Made by a program: the position numbers and the translations under genes. The notes under the pieces are model-generated. The model was not told where the DNA came from, did not search any database, and was given only the letters and a program-made list of their open reading frames with translations. A stretch of DNA of 64,000 nucleotides, from NCBI RefSeq assembly GCF_000721605.1, contig NZ_JOIZ01000019.1, positions 378,770 through 442,769 on the forward strand, read 5' to 3'. Below are positions 15,647 through 24,498 of this stretch, piece after piece (position 1 is the first letter of the stretch; each line of letters starts with the position of its first letter). Source of the stretch: Streptomyces sp. NRRL S-37. Its GTDB lineage: Bacteria; Actinomycetota; Actinomycetes; Streptomycetales; Streptomycetaceae.

Positions 15647-16228
15647 ATGACGACTGGCGCTCAGACCCCGTATCCCGCCCGGCCCCGGCGCTCCCGGCTG
15701 CGCACCTTCCTGCCGCTGGGTGTCGCCGCATGGCTCGTGCTGGAGATCTGGCTGCTCACCATGGTCGCCGGGGCGTCGAACGGACTGGTGGTCTTCCTGA
15801 TCCTGGTGGCCGGCCTCGTCCTCGGCTCGGCCGTCATCAAGCGGGCCGGTCGGCGGGCCTTCAGGAACCTGACCGAGACGCTGCAACAGCAGCAGGGCGG
15901 GATGCTGTCCGAGGCCCGGCCGAACAGCGAGGGCAGCGGCCTGACGATGCTGGGCGGCCTGCTCCTGATCATCCCCGGCGTGATCTCGGACGCGGTGGGG
16001 CTGCTCCTGCTGGTGCCGCCGGTGCAGAAGGCCGTGAGCCGTCACGCCGAGCGGACCTTCGAGCGCAAGCTCCGCGAGACCGCGCGGGGCTCCCTCGGAG
16101 ATGTCTTCCAGCAGGCCCGTATGCGCCGGCCCGACGGCAAGGTCGTCCAGGGCGAGGTCGTCCGGGACGAACCCGGAGGCGCTCCGGGGGACACCCCGCA
16201 GGGACCGCGCCCGCCACTGACCCGCTGA
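15647..16228 (+). CDS. fxsA: FxsA-family membrane protein
   Basis: The 193-residue protein has the FxsA core: two N-terminal membrane helices (about 22-42 and 44-64, FLPLGVAAWLVLEIWLLTMV) and a third around residue 103-125 (LGGLLLIIPGVISDAVGLLL), with a soluble C-terminus. E. coli FxsA modulates F-plasmid exclusion of phage T7; the Streptomyces role is unknown. GGGAG sits just upstream of the ATG. It converges on rbpA, and a 25-bp hairpin separates the two. Confidence 0.88.
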   Translation: MTTGAQTPYPARPRRSRLRTFLPLGVAAWLVLEIWLLTMVAGASNGLVVFLILVAGLVLGSAVIKRAGRRAFRNLTETLQQQQGGMLSEARPNSEGSGLTMLGGLLLIIPGVISDAVGLLLLVPPVQKAVSRHAERTFERKLRETARGSLGDVFQQARMRRPDGKVVQGEVVRDEPGGAPGDTPQGPRPPLTR

Positions 16229-16246
16229 GGGCGGCCGGGCCCGCAC

Positions 16247-16301
16247 GCACACAGGACCGCGGGCGCCGTACGAGATGTACGGCGCCCGCGGTCCTGTGTG
16301 C
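16247..16301. terminator. Bidirectional terminator between fxsA and rbpA
   Basis: A perfect 25-bp stem (16247-16271 with 16277-16301) around the loop GAGAT lies between the convergent stops. Confidence 0.85.
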
Positions 16302-16340
16302 CGCTGTGCGTGTGTGGCCTCGCCCAGGTCCCCGGCGGGA

Positions 16341-16715
16341 TCAAGCCGACTTTCGGCTGTCCCTGGGGTGAACCGCGATGTTCATCGCACCGGAGCGCAG
16401 AACGGCGAGACGCTCCTCGAGGACCTCTTCGAGTTCCTCTCGGGTGCGCCGCTCCATCAGCATGTCCCAATGCGTACGCGCGGGCTTGGCCTTCTTCTCC
16501 TCGGGGCCGTCGCCGTCCACCAGGAGTGCCTGGGCACCACAGACCTTGCACTCCCACTCCGGCGGGATCTCCGCCTCGACCGAGAAGGGCATCTCGAAGC
16601 GGTGCCCCTTCTCGCATGCGTACTCCACGGCCTGGCGCGGGGCCAGGTCGATGCCGCGGTCCGTCTCGTAGCTGGTCACCACGAGGCGCGTGCCGCGAAG
16701 AGCTCGCTCACTCAT
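16341..16715 (-). CDS. rbpA: RNA polymerase-binding protein RbpA
   Basis: The 124-residue protein matches actinobacterial RbpA in length and motifs. It has an N-terminal tail with RGTRLVVTSYETDRGIDLAP, a zinc-ribbon-like core (YACEKGHRFEMPFS and WECKVCGAQALLVDGD), and the C-terminal sigma-interaction helix (THWDMLMERRTREELEEVLE). RbpA stabilises open complexes of RNA polymerase with the principal sigma factor and affects rifampicin tolerance. A SigR-type promoter is visible upstream at 16777-16803, in agreement with the known SigR control of rbpA. Confidence 0.97.
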   Translation of the reverse strand: MSERALRGTRLVVTSYETDRGIDLAPRQAVEYACEKGHRFEMPFSVEAEIPPEWECKVCGAQALLVDGDGPEEKKAKPARTHWDMLMERRTREELEEVLEERLAVLRSGAMNIAVHPRDSRKSA

Positions 16716-16776
16716 GAATCGTGCCTCCCGGGCTTGTCGCCCACAGGACAGGTGTCGCTGTCGTCGTCATCCGGTC

Positions 16777-16803
16777 AACGTCCGGGCGGCGGTAAAGATT
16801 CCC
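16777..16803 (-). promoter_or_regulatory. SigR-type promoter of rbpA
   Basis: On the minus strand GGGAAT (16803-16798) is followed after exactly 18 bases by GTT (16779-16777). This fits the SigR consensus GGAAT-N18-GTT. A TTGACA further upstream (about 16845) may mark a housekeeping promoter, but I find no convincing -10 for it. Confidence 0.75.
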
Positions 16804-16992
16804 GTCCCGAGTTCCGATCCGGGTCATGCGTCGCCGTCGTAGCCGCAGCCTTGTCAACCAGTGCAGTACCCCCCGACGTCCGGTTTGTCACACCCATAAG
16901 GAGATGCGACTCAGCGTTCGGCATCTTTGACGCGCAGTAACGGTACGCCTGGCAGGCCAAACGCGTACACTACAGCCCTTTCGCGCTCAGCG

Positions 16993-18339
16993 CTAAATCC
17001 GTTCGGGAACCGGGTTGCCCGCTTCGCTGATCGCCCGCCGCACCGGCACCCGCGCGAGCAGGACGAATCCCAGGACGAAGAAGCCCACCAGGGAGATGAT
17101 CGCGTCCCGGTAGCTGCCCGTGAGCTGGTAGGTGAGGCCGAACAGCAGCGGCCCCAGCCAGCTCGTCCCGCGGTCGCTCACCTCGTACGCGGAGAAGTAC
17201 TCGGCCTCCTTGCCGGGCGGTACGAGATGGGAGAAGAGCGAGCGGGACAGCGCCTGGCTGCCGCCGAGGACCAGACCGATTCCGGCCGCCAGCACGAAGA
17301 ACCACACAGGGGCTTCAGCGGGCAGGAAGTACCCGGCGGCCAGGGTCAGGGTCCAGGCGGCCAGGGAGCCGAGGATCGCGCGCTTCGCGCCGTACCGCCG
17401 GGCCAGCCGGCCCAGTGCCAGCGCGCCCGCCACCGCCAGTACCTGGACCAGCAGCACGGCCGTGATGAGCGTCGACTGTCCGAGCCCCAGTTCCTCGGAG
17501 CCGTACACCGAGGCCTGGGTGATCACCGTCTGGATGCCGTCGTTGTAGACCAGGTACGCCAGCAGGAACGCCAGCGTCAGCGGGTGCCGGCGCATGTCGC
17601 GGACGGTCGCCGCGAGCTGCCGGAAGCCCGGCAGGGCCGCCTCCCGCGCGGGAGCGCGGCGGTCGCGCAGCCGGCGCAGCGGCACCAGCGCGAAGGCACC
17701 CCACCACAGACCGGCCGACGCCAGGCAGACGCGCACCGCCGTCCCCTCGGAGACGCCGAAGCTTTCGTGACCGGTGTAGAGGACGAGGTTCAGGACGAGG
17801 ACCAGGGACCCGGCCGCGTATCCGAAGGCCCACCCGCGCGAGGAGACCGCGTCGCGCTCCTCGGGCGGGGCGATCTGCGGGAGGTAGGAGTTGTAGAGCA
17901 TCATCGCGACCGACTGCGCCGCGTTCGCCACCACCAGCAGCAGACCGCCGAGCAGATAGCGTTCGCCGCCGAGGAAGAACATGCCCGTCGTCGCCGCGGC
18001 CCCGGTGTACGCGGCGGCCGCGAGCAGCGGCTTCTTGCGGCCGGTGCGGTCGGCGGCGGCCCCCACCAGCGGCATCACCAGCACGGCCAGGATCACCGAC
18101 AGGGAGACCGAGTAGGCGAAGAAGGAGCCCGCGCGCACCGGTATGCCCAGCGGGTGGACGAACCCGTCCGCGTCCGCCGCGGCCTCGGCGACCGAGGTCA
18201 GATAGGGGCCGAGGAACACGGTGAGCACGCTCGTGGAGTACACGGAGCACGCCCAGTCGTAGAAGTACCAGCCGTGCTGCTCGCGCCGCCGGCCGGTGGC
18301 CTCGTCCCCCGCCGCTGACCGCACGGTGTCGGTGTCCAC
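16993..18339 (-). CDS. MFS transporter, UMF1/Atg22-like
   Basis: This 448-residue protein has about twelve membrane helices and begins EQHGWYFYDWACSVYSTSVL, a hallmark of the UMF1 branch of the major facilitator family (Atg22-like). The A-loop motif between helices 2 and 3 is AAADRTGRKKPLL. The substrate is unknown; yeast Atg22 exports amino acids from the vacuole. I set the GTG at 18339 as start because the longer frame to 18918 reads antisense through the phosphodiesterase gene. It lies 50 bases downstream of that gene on the same strand and could be in its operon. Confidence 0.85.
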   Translation of the reverse strand: MDTDTVRSAAGDEATGRRREQHGWYFYDWACSVYSTSVLTVFLGPYLTSVAEAAADADGFVHPLGIPVRAGSFFAYSVSLSVILAVLVMPLVGAAADRTGRKKPLLAAAAYTGAAATTGMFFLGGERYLLGGLLLVVANAAQSVAMMLYNSYLPQIAPPEERDAVSSRGWAFGYAAGSLVLVLNLVLYTGHESFGVSEGTAVRVCLASAGLWWGAFALVPLRRLRDRRAPAREAALPGFRQLAATVRDMRRHPLTLAFLLAYLVYNDGIQTVITQASVYGSEELGLGQSTLITAVLLVQVLAVAGALALGRLARRYGAKRAILGSLAAWTLTLAAGYFLPAEAPVWFFVLAAGIGLVLGGSQALSRSLFSHLVPPGKEAEYFSAYEVSDRGTSWLGPLLFGLTYQLTGSYRDAIISLVGFFVLGFVLLARVPVRRAISEAGNPVPERI

Positions 18340-18389
18340 CCGTGCCCTCGCTTCCCCGTGAGCGCGCGGAGGCGGCCGGGCGCGGGGTC

Positions 18390-19157
18390 TCAGACCCAGA
18401 CGCCGCGGTCCTCCATGACCTTGCGCAGTGTGTCGATGTGATCGGTCATGATGCCATCCACCCCGAGGTCCAGGAGCCGGTGCATCCGCTCCGCCTCGTT
18501 GACCGTCCACACGTGCACCTGGAGCCCGAGCGCGTGGGCGGTCCGTACGAATCGGCGGTCGACCACCTGGATGCCCGACTGCCGCTCGGGGACCTGGGCG
18601 GCGACGGCCGACCGGCGTACCGCGGCCGGCAGCCCCCAGGACCGCAGCCGCAGGTTCAGCACGCCCCGGGTGCCGTAGGAGGTGGCCAGCCGGGGACCGG
18701 CCAGCCGCTGGGCGCGCACCACGCGGGCCTCGGAGAACGAGCCGAGGCAGACCCGGTCCCAGGAACCGGTGCGCCCGACGAGGTCCAGGAACGGCAGGAG
18801 AGCCGGTTCGGCCTTCACGTCGACGTTCCAGCGCACCTCGGGGAAGGTCTCCAGGAGTTCCTCGAACAGGGGGACCGGTTCCTCGCCCGCCACGCGCGCG
18901 TGCGCCACGTCCCGCCACGGCAGATCGGCGATCCGGCCCGCGCCGTCCGTCACCCGGTCGAGGGTCGCGTCGTGGAAGGCGACGAGCCGGCCGTCGCGCG
19001 TGGCGTGGACGTCGGTCTCGATGTACCGGTAGCCGGCCTCGACGGCGCGCCGGAACTGCCGGACGGTGTTCTCCAGGCCGTCCGCCGCCCCGCCCCGGTG
19101 GGCGAAGGCGATCGGGCCGGGACGGTCGAGGTAGGGGTGGCGTATCCGCGGGGTCAC
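18390..19157 (-). CDS. Glycerophosphodiester phosphodiesterase
   Basis: The 255-residue TIM-barrel enzyme hydrolyses glycerophosphodiesters to glycerol-3-phosphate and an alcohol. Key residues are visible: AHRGG (His20), ENT, ETDVHATRDGRLVAFHD (metal ligands and second His), and C-terminal VWTVNEAERMHRLLDLGVDG. No signal peptide is present, so it should be cytoplasmic. The GTG at 19157 overlaps the stop of the upstream YczE gene (GTGA), showing translational coupling. No independent ribosome site is needed. Confidence 0.93.
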   Translation of the reverse strand: MTPRIRHPYLDRPGPIAFAHRGGAADGLENTVRQFRRAVEAGYRYIETDVHATRDGRLVAFHDATLDRVTDGAGRIADLPWRDVAHARVAGEEPVPLFEELLETFPEVRWNVDVKAEPALLPFLDLVGRTGSWDRVCLGSFSEARVVRAQRLAGPRLATSYGTRGVLNLRLRSWGLPAAVRRSAVAAQVPERQSGIQVVDRRFVRTAHALGLQVHVWTVNEAERMHRLLDLGVDGIMTDHIDTLRKVMEDRGVWV

Positions 19158-19819
19158 GGACGCAGTATCGCGCGCCGTGGCCGACCGCCGGCGACGACCG
19201 TGCTGCCGCCGGATGTCGAGGGGACGGCGAAGGCGCGCAGGAAGAGCTGGGCGAGCGGGCCGATCGTCACCGCGTACAGCAGGGTGCCGGCGCCCACCGT
19301 GCCGCCGAGGAGGAAGCCCGTGACGACGACCGTGATCTCGATGGCCGTGCGGACCAGGCGGACCGACACCCCGGTGCGCCGGTTCAGTCCCGTCATCAGT
19401 CCGTCGCGCGGGCCCGGGCCGAAGCGCGCCGCGATGTACAGTCCGGTCGCCGCGCCGTTGAGCACGATGCCCGCCGCCATCAGCGGCACGCGTACGGCCA
19501 TGGCGTGCGCGTCGGGGATCAGGGCCAGAGCCGCGTCCATCGCCGCGCCGATCACCAGCACGTTGGAGACGGTGCCGAGGCCCGGCCGCTGACGCAGCGG
19601 GATCCACAGCAGCAGCACCGCCGCGCCCAAGAGCGTCAGCACCACGCCCATCGACAGTCCGGTCCGCTCGGACAGGCCCTGGTGCAGCACGTTCCACGGT
19701 TCGAGGCCGAGTCCCGACCGCACCAGCAGCGCCGAGCTCGCGCCGTACAGCGCCAGGCCCGCGTACAGCTGGAACAGCCGCCGGGTGAGATGCCCGTGCC
19801 GGGAGGAGTACCTGGCCAA
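19154..19819 (-). CDS. YczE-type integral membrane protein
   Basis: This 221-residue protein has about five or six membrane helices (for example LYAGLALYGASSALLVRSGL and VVLTLLGAAVLLLWIPL) and the conserved GLGLEPWNVLHQGL and GPGPRDGLMTGL signatures of the YczE/YitT-like group. The function is unknown. TTG 19819 is chosen as start because AGGGGG lies seven bases upstream; the longer frame to 19981 covers the divergent promoter region. The divergent gene encodes a MocR regulator. A yczR-yczE pair in Bacillus and other bacteria has this same arrangement (established knowledge). Confidence 0.82.
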   Translation of the reverse strand: MARYSSRHGHLTRRLFQLYAGLALYGASSALLVRSGLGLEPWNVLHQGLSERTGLSMGVVLTLLGAAVLLLWIPLRQRPGLGTVSNVLVIGAAMDAALALIPDAHAMAVRVPLMAAGIVLNGAATGLYIAARFGPGPRDGLMTGLNRRTGVSVRLVRTAIEITVVVTGFLLGGTVGAGTLLYAVTIGPLAQLFLRAFAVPSTSGGSTVVAGGRPRRAILRP

Positions 19820-19918
19820 AACGTGCCCCCTATGGTGGAAGTGGACCGACGCATGACACCCTGTGGCTTGGTTGATGATGTCATCCATGGCCAATCCGGG
19901 GAAGGTGGACTGATTCTC

Positions 19919-21418
19919 GTGGCACAGTGGACCTCCGCAGTGGGTGCGGCACAGCTCGCCCGGCTGCTCAACTCCCAGCAAGACCGTCCGGCCGGTCCGG
20001 GGACCCGCCGCCCACCCGCCTACCGAGCGCTCGCCGACGGCATCCGCCTGCTGGTGCTGGAAGGGCGCGTCCCGGTGGCCGCGCGGCTGCCCGCCGAGCG
20101 GGAGCTGGCCCTCGCCCTCTCCGTCAGCCGCACCACCGTGGCCGCCGCCTACGAGGCGCTGCGCACCGAGGGGTTCCTGGAGTCACGGCGCGGCGCGGGC
20201 AGCTGGACCGCGGTCCCGGCCGGCAATCCGGTACCCGCGCGGGGACTCGAACCGCTGCCGCCCGAAGCCCTCGGCTCGATGATCGACCTCGGCTGTGCCG
20301 CGCTGCCCGCGCCCGAGCCCTGGCTCACCCGGGCCGTCCAGGGCGCGCTGGAGGAGCTTCCGCCGTACGCGCACACCCACGGCGACTATCCCGCCGGGCT
20401 GCCCGCGCTGCGCTCGATGATCGCGGACCGCTACACCGCGCGGGGCATCCCGACCATGCCCGAGCAGATCATGGTGACGACCGGCGCCATGGGCGCCATC
20501 GACGCCATCTGCCACCTCTTCGGGGGACGCGGCGAGCGCATCGCCGTCGAGTCGCCGTCCTACGCCAACATCCTCCAGCTGATGCGGGAGGCCGGGGCCC
20601 GGCTCGTCCCCGTCGCCATGGCCGAGGGACTGACCGGCTGGGACCTGGACCGCTGGCGCCAGGTGCTGCGCGAGGCGGCGCCCCGGATCGCGTACGTCGT
20701 GGCCGACTTCCACAACCCGACCGGTGCGCTCGCCGACGAGGACCAGCGACGCCGCCTGGTGGACGCGGCGCGTTCCGCGGGCACGGTGCTGGTCGCCGAC
20801 GAGACGATGAGCGAGCTGTGGCTCGACCCGGACGTGGAGATGCCGCGCCCGGTGTGCGCCTTCGACCCGGCGGGGTCCACGGTGATCACGGTCGGCTCGG
20901 CGAGCAAGGCCTTCTGGGCCGGCATGCGCATCGGCTGGGTACGCGCGGCACCCGACGTCATCCGCAGCCTCGTCGCCGCACGCGCGTACGCCGATCTGGG
21001 CACGCCCGTGCTGGAACAGCTGGCCGTGAACTGGCTGTTCGGCGCCGGTGGCTGGGAACAGGCGGTGGAGGTGCGGCGTGCCCAGGCCCGGCAGAACCGG
21101 GACGAGCTGGTGGCCGCGGTACGGCGGGAGCTGCCCGACTGGGAGTTCGAGGTACCGCGCGGCGGACTCACCCTGTGGGTGCGCACCGGCGGCCTCTCGG
21201 GCTCCCGCCTCGCCGAGGCGGGCGAACGGGTGGGCGTCCGGGTCCCGTCAGGACCCCGCTTCGGCGTCGACGGAGCCTTCGAGGGCTACGTACGCCTCCC
21301 CTTCACGGTGGGCGGCGCGGTGGCGGAGGAGGCGGCGGTACGCCTCTCCGCGGCAGCCCGCATCGTGGAGACAGGCGGCACGTCCGGTACGGAAACCCCC
21401 CGCACGTTCGTGGCGTGA
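19919..21418 (+). CDS. MocR-family PLP-dependent regulator (YczR type)
   Basis: The 499-residue protein fuses an N-terminal GntR-type winged HTH (about 35-100, LPAERELALALSVSRTTVAA) to a fold-type I aminotransferase-like domain. The PLP lysine is Lys330 in VGSASKAFWAGMRIGW, and VADFHNPTGALADE is the cofactor-contact region. GTG 19919 is chosen because the upstream frame is antisense to yczE. It is divergent from yczE, with 99 bases between the starts that contain the inverted repeat GATGATGTCATC. It probably controls yczE and the coupled phosphodiesterase gene (inference from pair conservation). Confidence 0.9.
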   Translation: MAQWTSAVGAAQLARLLNSQQDRPAGPGTRRPPAYRALADGIRLLVLEGRVPVAARLPAERELALALSVSRTTVAAAYEALRTEGFLESRRGAGSWTAVPAGNPVPARGLEPLPPEALGSMIDLGCAALPAPEPWLTRAVQGALEELPPYAHTHGDYPAGLPALRSMIADRYTARGIPTMPEQIMVTTGAMGAIDAICHLFGGRGERIAVESPSYANILQLMREAGARLVPVAMAEGLTGWDLDRWRQVLREAAPRIAYVVADFHNPTGALADEDQRRRLVDAARSAGTVLVADETMSELWLDPDVEMPRPVCAFDPAGSTVITVGSASKAFWAGMRIGWVRAAPDVIRSLVAARAYADLGTPVLEQLAVNWLFGAGGWEQAVEVRRAQARQNRDELVAAVRRELPDWEFEVPRGGLTLWVRTGGLSGSRLAEAGERVGVRVPSGPRFGVDGAFEGYVRLPFTVGGAVAEEAAVRLSAAARIVETGGTSGTETPRTFVA

Positions 21419-21737
21419 CCAGGGGTGCCGGCGCCGGTTCGACCGCGCGCGGCCGTGCGGACGTTCAGAGAGGTGACGATGTCCCTGCGGCCGGGGCAGC
21501 CGTGCCTTCCCCGGTGCCTCGAAGGCCTGGGAGGTTCCCTGGGGCGGCACGGGTGGGCGCAGCGGCACGTGCCACACGGCACCCCCGGCGGCCGGCCGGT
21601 GTGCCGCGCCCGAAGCCCGTCGGCGGATTCGTGCCTCGCCCGGCCGGGCCGGCCGCCCGTTCGGCCTCGGCCCGGGAGCACTCGGCCGAGCCGGCGTCAC
21701 CGGACGCCGAGAACCGACGCGTCAACGGCGCGGCACA
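21419..21737 (+). other. 319-base gap holding a dispersed repeat
   Basis: Between the convergent stops of the MocR gene and the FtsK-like gene I see one recognisable element, the repeat copy at 21514-21559. The remaining GC-rich sequence shows no ribosome site or credible short gene. Confidence 0.5.
21514..21559 (+). repeat. Dispersed repeat, copy 2 (pair with 3669-3715)
   Basis: It starts GTGCCTCGAAGGCCTGGGAG and ends GGCGGCACGGGTGGGCG, matching 3669-3715 with a few substitutions and one base less. Both copies lie at the 3' side of plus-strand genes. Confidence 0.7.
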
Positions 21738-23405
21738 TCAGGCGGTGGGCTCCGCCACCGCCGCCTCGGCGGGTGCCTCCGCCGCCCCCTCGGTCCCGGC
21801 GCCGGCCGCCTTCTCCCGCGCCGCCTTGTCGAGGCGCACAGCCTCCGCCACCCCCGCCTCCAGCCGCTCCGGCTTCTCGTCCGCGGGCGTCGTCCGCGGC
21901 GGCAACAGATCCAGCACCGCCTGCCGCTCCGCCTCACTGGTCGCGTCGTCGTACGGATCCGGCGTCGCCGGAACCTGGAGACGGTGGACCGGTCCCGAGC
22001 CCAGCCGGGCGTAGCCGCGCCCCGGCGGGACCTGGTCGACCGGCGTGGTGTGCGGCGGCGCTCCCAGAACGGCCCTCAGCTCCTCCACCGTCGCGGGTCC
22101 GAGGACGACACGCGCGCGCGTGTGCTGCCGTACCGGATCGCTGAGGCCCTCCAGACCGTCGAGCTGCTCGGCGACGACCACGGTGACGTTCGCCGGACGG
22201 CCGTGCCGCAGCGGAACCTGGAGCAGCGACTGGGGATCCTCGCGGCCCTCCGCGGCGGCCAGGTGCGTGAACGCACTCGGCCGGTCCAGCAGCAGCCACA
22301 GGGGACGCCGGGTGTCCTCGGGCGGCGGGTCGCCCGCCTGGTGCGCGCGGTTGGCCGCGATCAGCCGGCGCTCCGTCTCGTGCGCGGCCCACTCCAGGCT
22401 CGTCAGCGCCCCCGTCAGCCCGCACTCCACGGCGAGCACGCCGTCCCGGCCGGTCAGGCAGGCGTACTCGCCGGTGCCCCCGCCGTCGACGATCACCACG
22501 TCGCCGTGGTGCAGGGCCTGCAGGGCGATCGAGCGCAGCAGTGTCGAGGTGCCGCTGCCCGGCTGGCCGGCCACGAGCAGATGGGGCTCGGTGGAGCGGA
22601 TGCCGGTGCGCCAGACGACGGGCGGGACATCGCGCCGCTCCTCGCCGTGGGCGCCGTGGGTGAGCGGCAGCGTCCGCTGCACCCCGGTGGGATCGGTGAA
22701 GCCGAGGACCGTCTCACCGGGGGCCGTGACGAAGGGCTGGGCGGCGATGTCGGTGGGCAGGGGGGCGAGGACGCGGACCGTGAGCTGGTTGGCCTCCTCG
22801 TCCCACGCGAAGTGGTACTCGCGGCCCCGCCCCGATTTAGCGCCGAGCAGATGCTCGATCCGCGCCCGTGACTCCGGCTCGCCGTCGGTGAAGTAGGCGG
22901 GATAGCCGATCACCAGGTGCGCGATCCGGCCGGTGGAGTCGAACGCGTACTCGGAGAAGACCTTCCCCCAGTCGCCGCCGTGGGCGTAGAGCGGCTCGGG
23001 GTCCTCGGCGGCGGAGAAGTACGGCACCAGGGCCTCGTAGAGCGACTTCAGGCGCTGGGTCTGTGACGCGTCGGGGCCGGCGGGCGCCGAGGGGGCGCGG
23101 TCCCGGCCCTGCCAGGCCGCCGCCGCCATCAGGGTGATGACGGCGAGCAGGGGACCGTACGGCGCGAGCGCCACGACCAGCAGGACCGACGCCACCAGGA
23201 AGAGCAGCGCGCCACGCCGGTCCTTGGGCGTGTCGGCCCACCTGCGCCGCCCGGCCGAGGCCAGCCGGCGCAGACCGCGCGTGATGGTGATCAGCGGATG
23301 GAGGACGTCCGTGGCGCCGTCGGCCGCCGTCCTGGCCAGTTCCCGGCTCCGGGCGAGCTGTGCGCCGCCGTTGCTCAGGATGCGGGGGAGTGGGCGCCGG
23401 GCCAC
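21738..23405 (-). CDS. FtsK/SpoIIIE-like membrane-associated protein with degenerate P-loop
   Basis: The 555-residue protein has an N-terminal amphipathic region, two membrane helices (about 66-95, GALLFLVASVLLVVALAPYG), and a RecA-like domain. The P-loop position reads GQPGSGTS, with Thr286 in place of the Walker A lysine. The rest of the domain keeps the shape of FtsK-like ATPases (LLRSIALQALHHGDVVIVDG and, for Walker B, RRPLWLLLDRPS). The C-terminus is Ala/Glu rich. With no lysine it may bind nucleotide weakly or not at all. The gene lies just downstream of a 64-residue membrane protein gene. Its function in Streptomyces is unknown to me. Confidence 0.8.
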   Translation of the reverse strand: MARRPLPRILSNGGAQLARSRELARTAADGATDVLHPLITITRGLRRLASAGRRRWADTPKDRRGALLFLVASVLLVVALAPYGPLLAVITLMAAAAWQGRDRAPSAPAGPDASQTQRLKSLYEALVPYFSAAEDPEPLYAHGGDWGKVFSEYAFDSTGRIAHLVIGYPAYFTDGEPESRARIEHLLGAKSGRGREYHFAWDEEANQLTVRVLAPLPTDIAAQPFVTAPGETVLGFTDPTGVQRTLPLTHGAHGEERRDVPPVVWRTGIRSTEPHLLVAGQPGSGTSTLLRSIALQALHHGDVVIVDGGGTGEYACLTGRDGVLAVECGLTGALTSLEWAAHETERRLIAANRAHQAGDPPPEDTRRPLWLLLDRPSAFTHLAAAEGREDPQSLLQVPLRHGRPANVTVVVAEQLDGLEGLSDPVRQHTRARVVLGPATVEELRAVLGAPPHTTPVDQVPPGRGYARLGSGPVHRLQVPATPDPYDDATSEAERQAVLDLLPPRTTPADEKPERLEAGVAEAVRLDKAAREKAAGAGTEGAAEAPAEAAVAEPTA

Positions 23406-23454
23406 TGCTGTCTCCAGAGGGTGCGTACGGACGGGCGGTGCGGGGTCGGGCGGA

Positions 23455-23649
23455 TCAGAACTTGAATCCGCCCAGGAGGCCGGCCAGGCTTTCGCCGCCC
23501 GCCTTGATGCTGGGTGCGATGGCCGTGCTGGCCAGATAGAAGCCGAAGAGCATCGCCACCAGGGCGTGCGACGCCTTCAGTCCGTCCTTGCGGAAGAAGA
23601 TGAAGACGACGATGCCGAGCAGCACCACGCATGAGATAGAGACGATCAT
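23455..23649 (-). CDS. Small membrane protein
   Basis: The 64-residue protein has two membrane segments (about 1-19, IVSISCVVLLGIVVFIFF, and 27-46, ALVAMLFGFYLASTAIA) joined by RKDGLKASH. It ends in a Gly-rich tail (GGESLAGLLGGFKF). It lies 49 bases upstream of the FtsK-like gene on the same strand and probably shares its transcript. I recall such a pair as conserved in Streptomyces. The role is unknown; a membrane partner of the FtsK-like protein is an inference from position. Confidence 0.8.
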   Translation of the reverse strand: MIVSISCVVLLGIVVFIFFRKDGLKASHALVAMLFGFYLASTAIAPSIKAGGESLAGLLGGFKF

Positions 23650-23910
23650 GTGAGTTCTCCTGGTTCGCGGGGACAGTCACCATGAGTACTGCCAGACTCA
23701 CAGAATGTATCCATACGATAAAAGGTGCAACTGGGTCGATTCCCGTCATTTAATCCGAATGGGTCTGCCATGATCATTGCCGCGGGCGTGACGGGTCATG
23801 TGCCCGGTGAGCCAGTACTCTGGCGATTCACCCGTACGGCTCTGCACCGCTCGCAGACGTACGTCCTGTCCCCGATGCGTGAAGCATGTGCAGTGAGAGG
23901 CGGTCCGGCG

Positions 23911-24303
23911 ATGACCGATGCCCCCGACCCCGAGGTCGTGGAGCTGGCGACCAAGATCTTCGACCTGGCCCGGCGCGGCCGGACCGAGGAGCTCGTGGCC
24001 TACGTCGACGCGGGCGTGCCGGCCGACCTCACCAACGACCGGGGCGACTCCCTCGTGATGCTCGCCGCGTACCACGGTCACGCCGAGGCGGTGCGCGCGC
24101 TGCTGGAGCGCGGCGCCGACGCGGACCGCGTCAACGACCGGGGTCAGACGCCACTCGCGGGAGCGGTCTTCAAGGGCGAGACCGAGGTGATCCAGGCCCT
24201 TCTGAAGGGTGGCGCGGACCCGTCCGCGGGCACCCCCTCGGCCGTCGACACGGCCCGGATGTTCGGTCGTACGGAACTGCTCGACCTGTTCGGCGAGCGC
24301 TGA
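23911..24303 (+). CDS. Ankyrin-repeat protein
   Basis: The 130-residue protein consists of about three ankyrin repeats, visible as GDSLVMLAAYHGHAEAVRAL and GQTPLAGAVFKGETEVIQAL with LLERGADADRVND. It starts at ATG 23911 after a GAGAGGCGG stretch. Ankyrin repeats mediate protein-protein contacts, and no catalytic domain is attached. Similar short ankyrin proteins in bacteria often lie beside catalases or other stress genes, but none is present here. It is divergent from the small membrane protein gene. Confidence 0.85.
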   Translation: MTDAPDPEVVELATKIFDLARRGRTEELVAYVDAGVPADLTNDRGDSLVMLAAYHGHAEAVRALLERGADADRVNDRGQTPLAGAVFKGETEVIQALLKGGADPSAGTPSAVDTARMFGRTELLDLFGER

Positions 24304-24498
24304 GCGACCCGCTCTGACCAGCGACGACACGGAAAACGGGGGAGGCGGTACAGGGCCGCCGAAATTTCGGTCGCGGTAGATGTGACCGCCGGGTCATCAT
24401 GACGACGTGATTCACGGACGCGATGGCTGGGCAGGTGTTGCCGCACCGCGCGGGCCGTGATGCGGTCCGCATGGGCCACCGACGAGAGGCAGAGAGAG

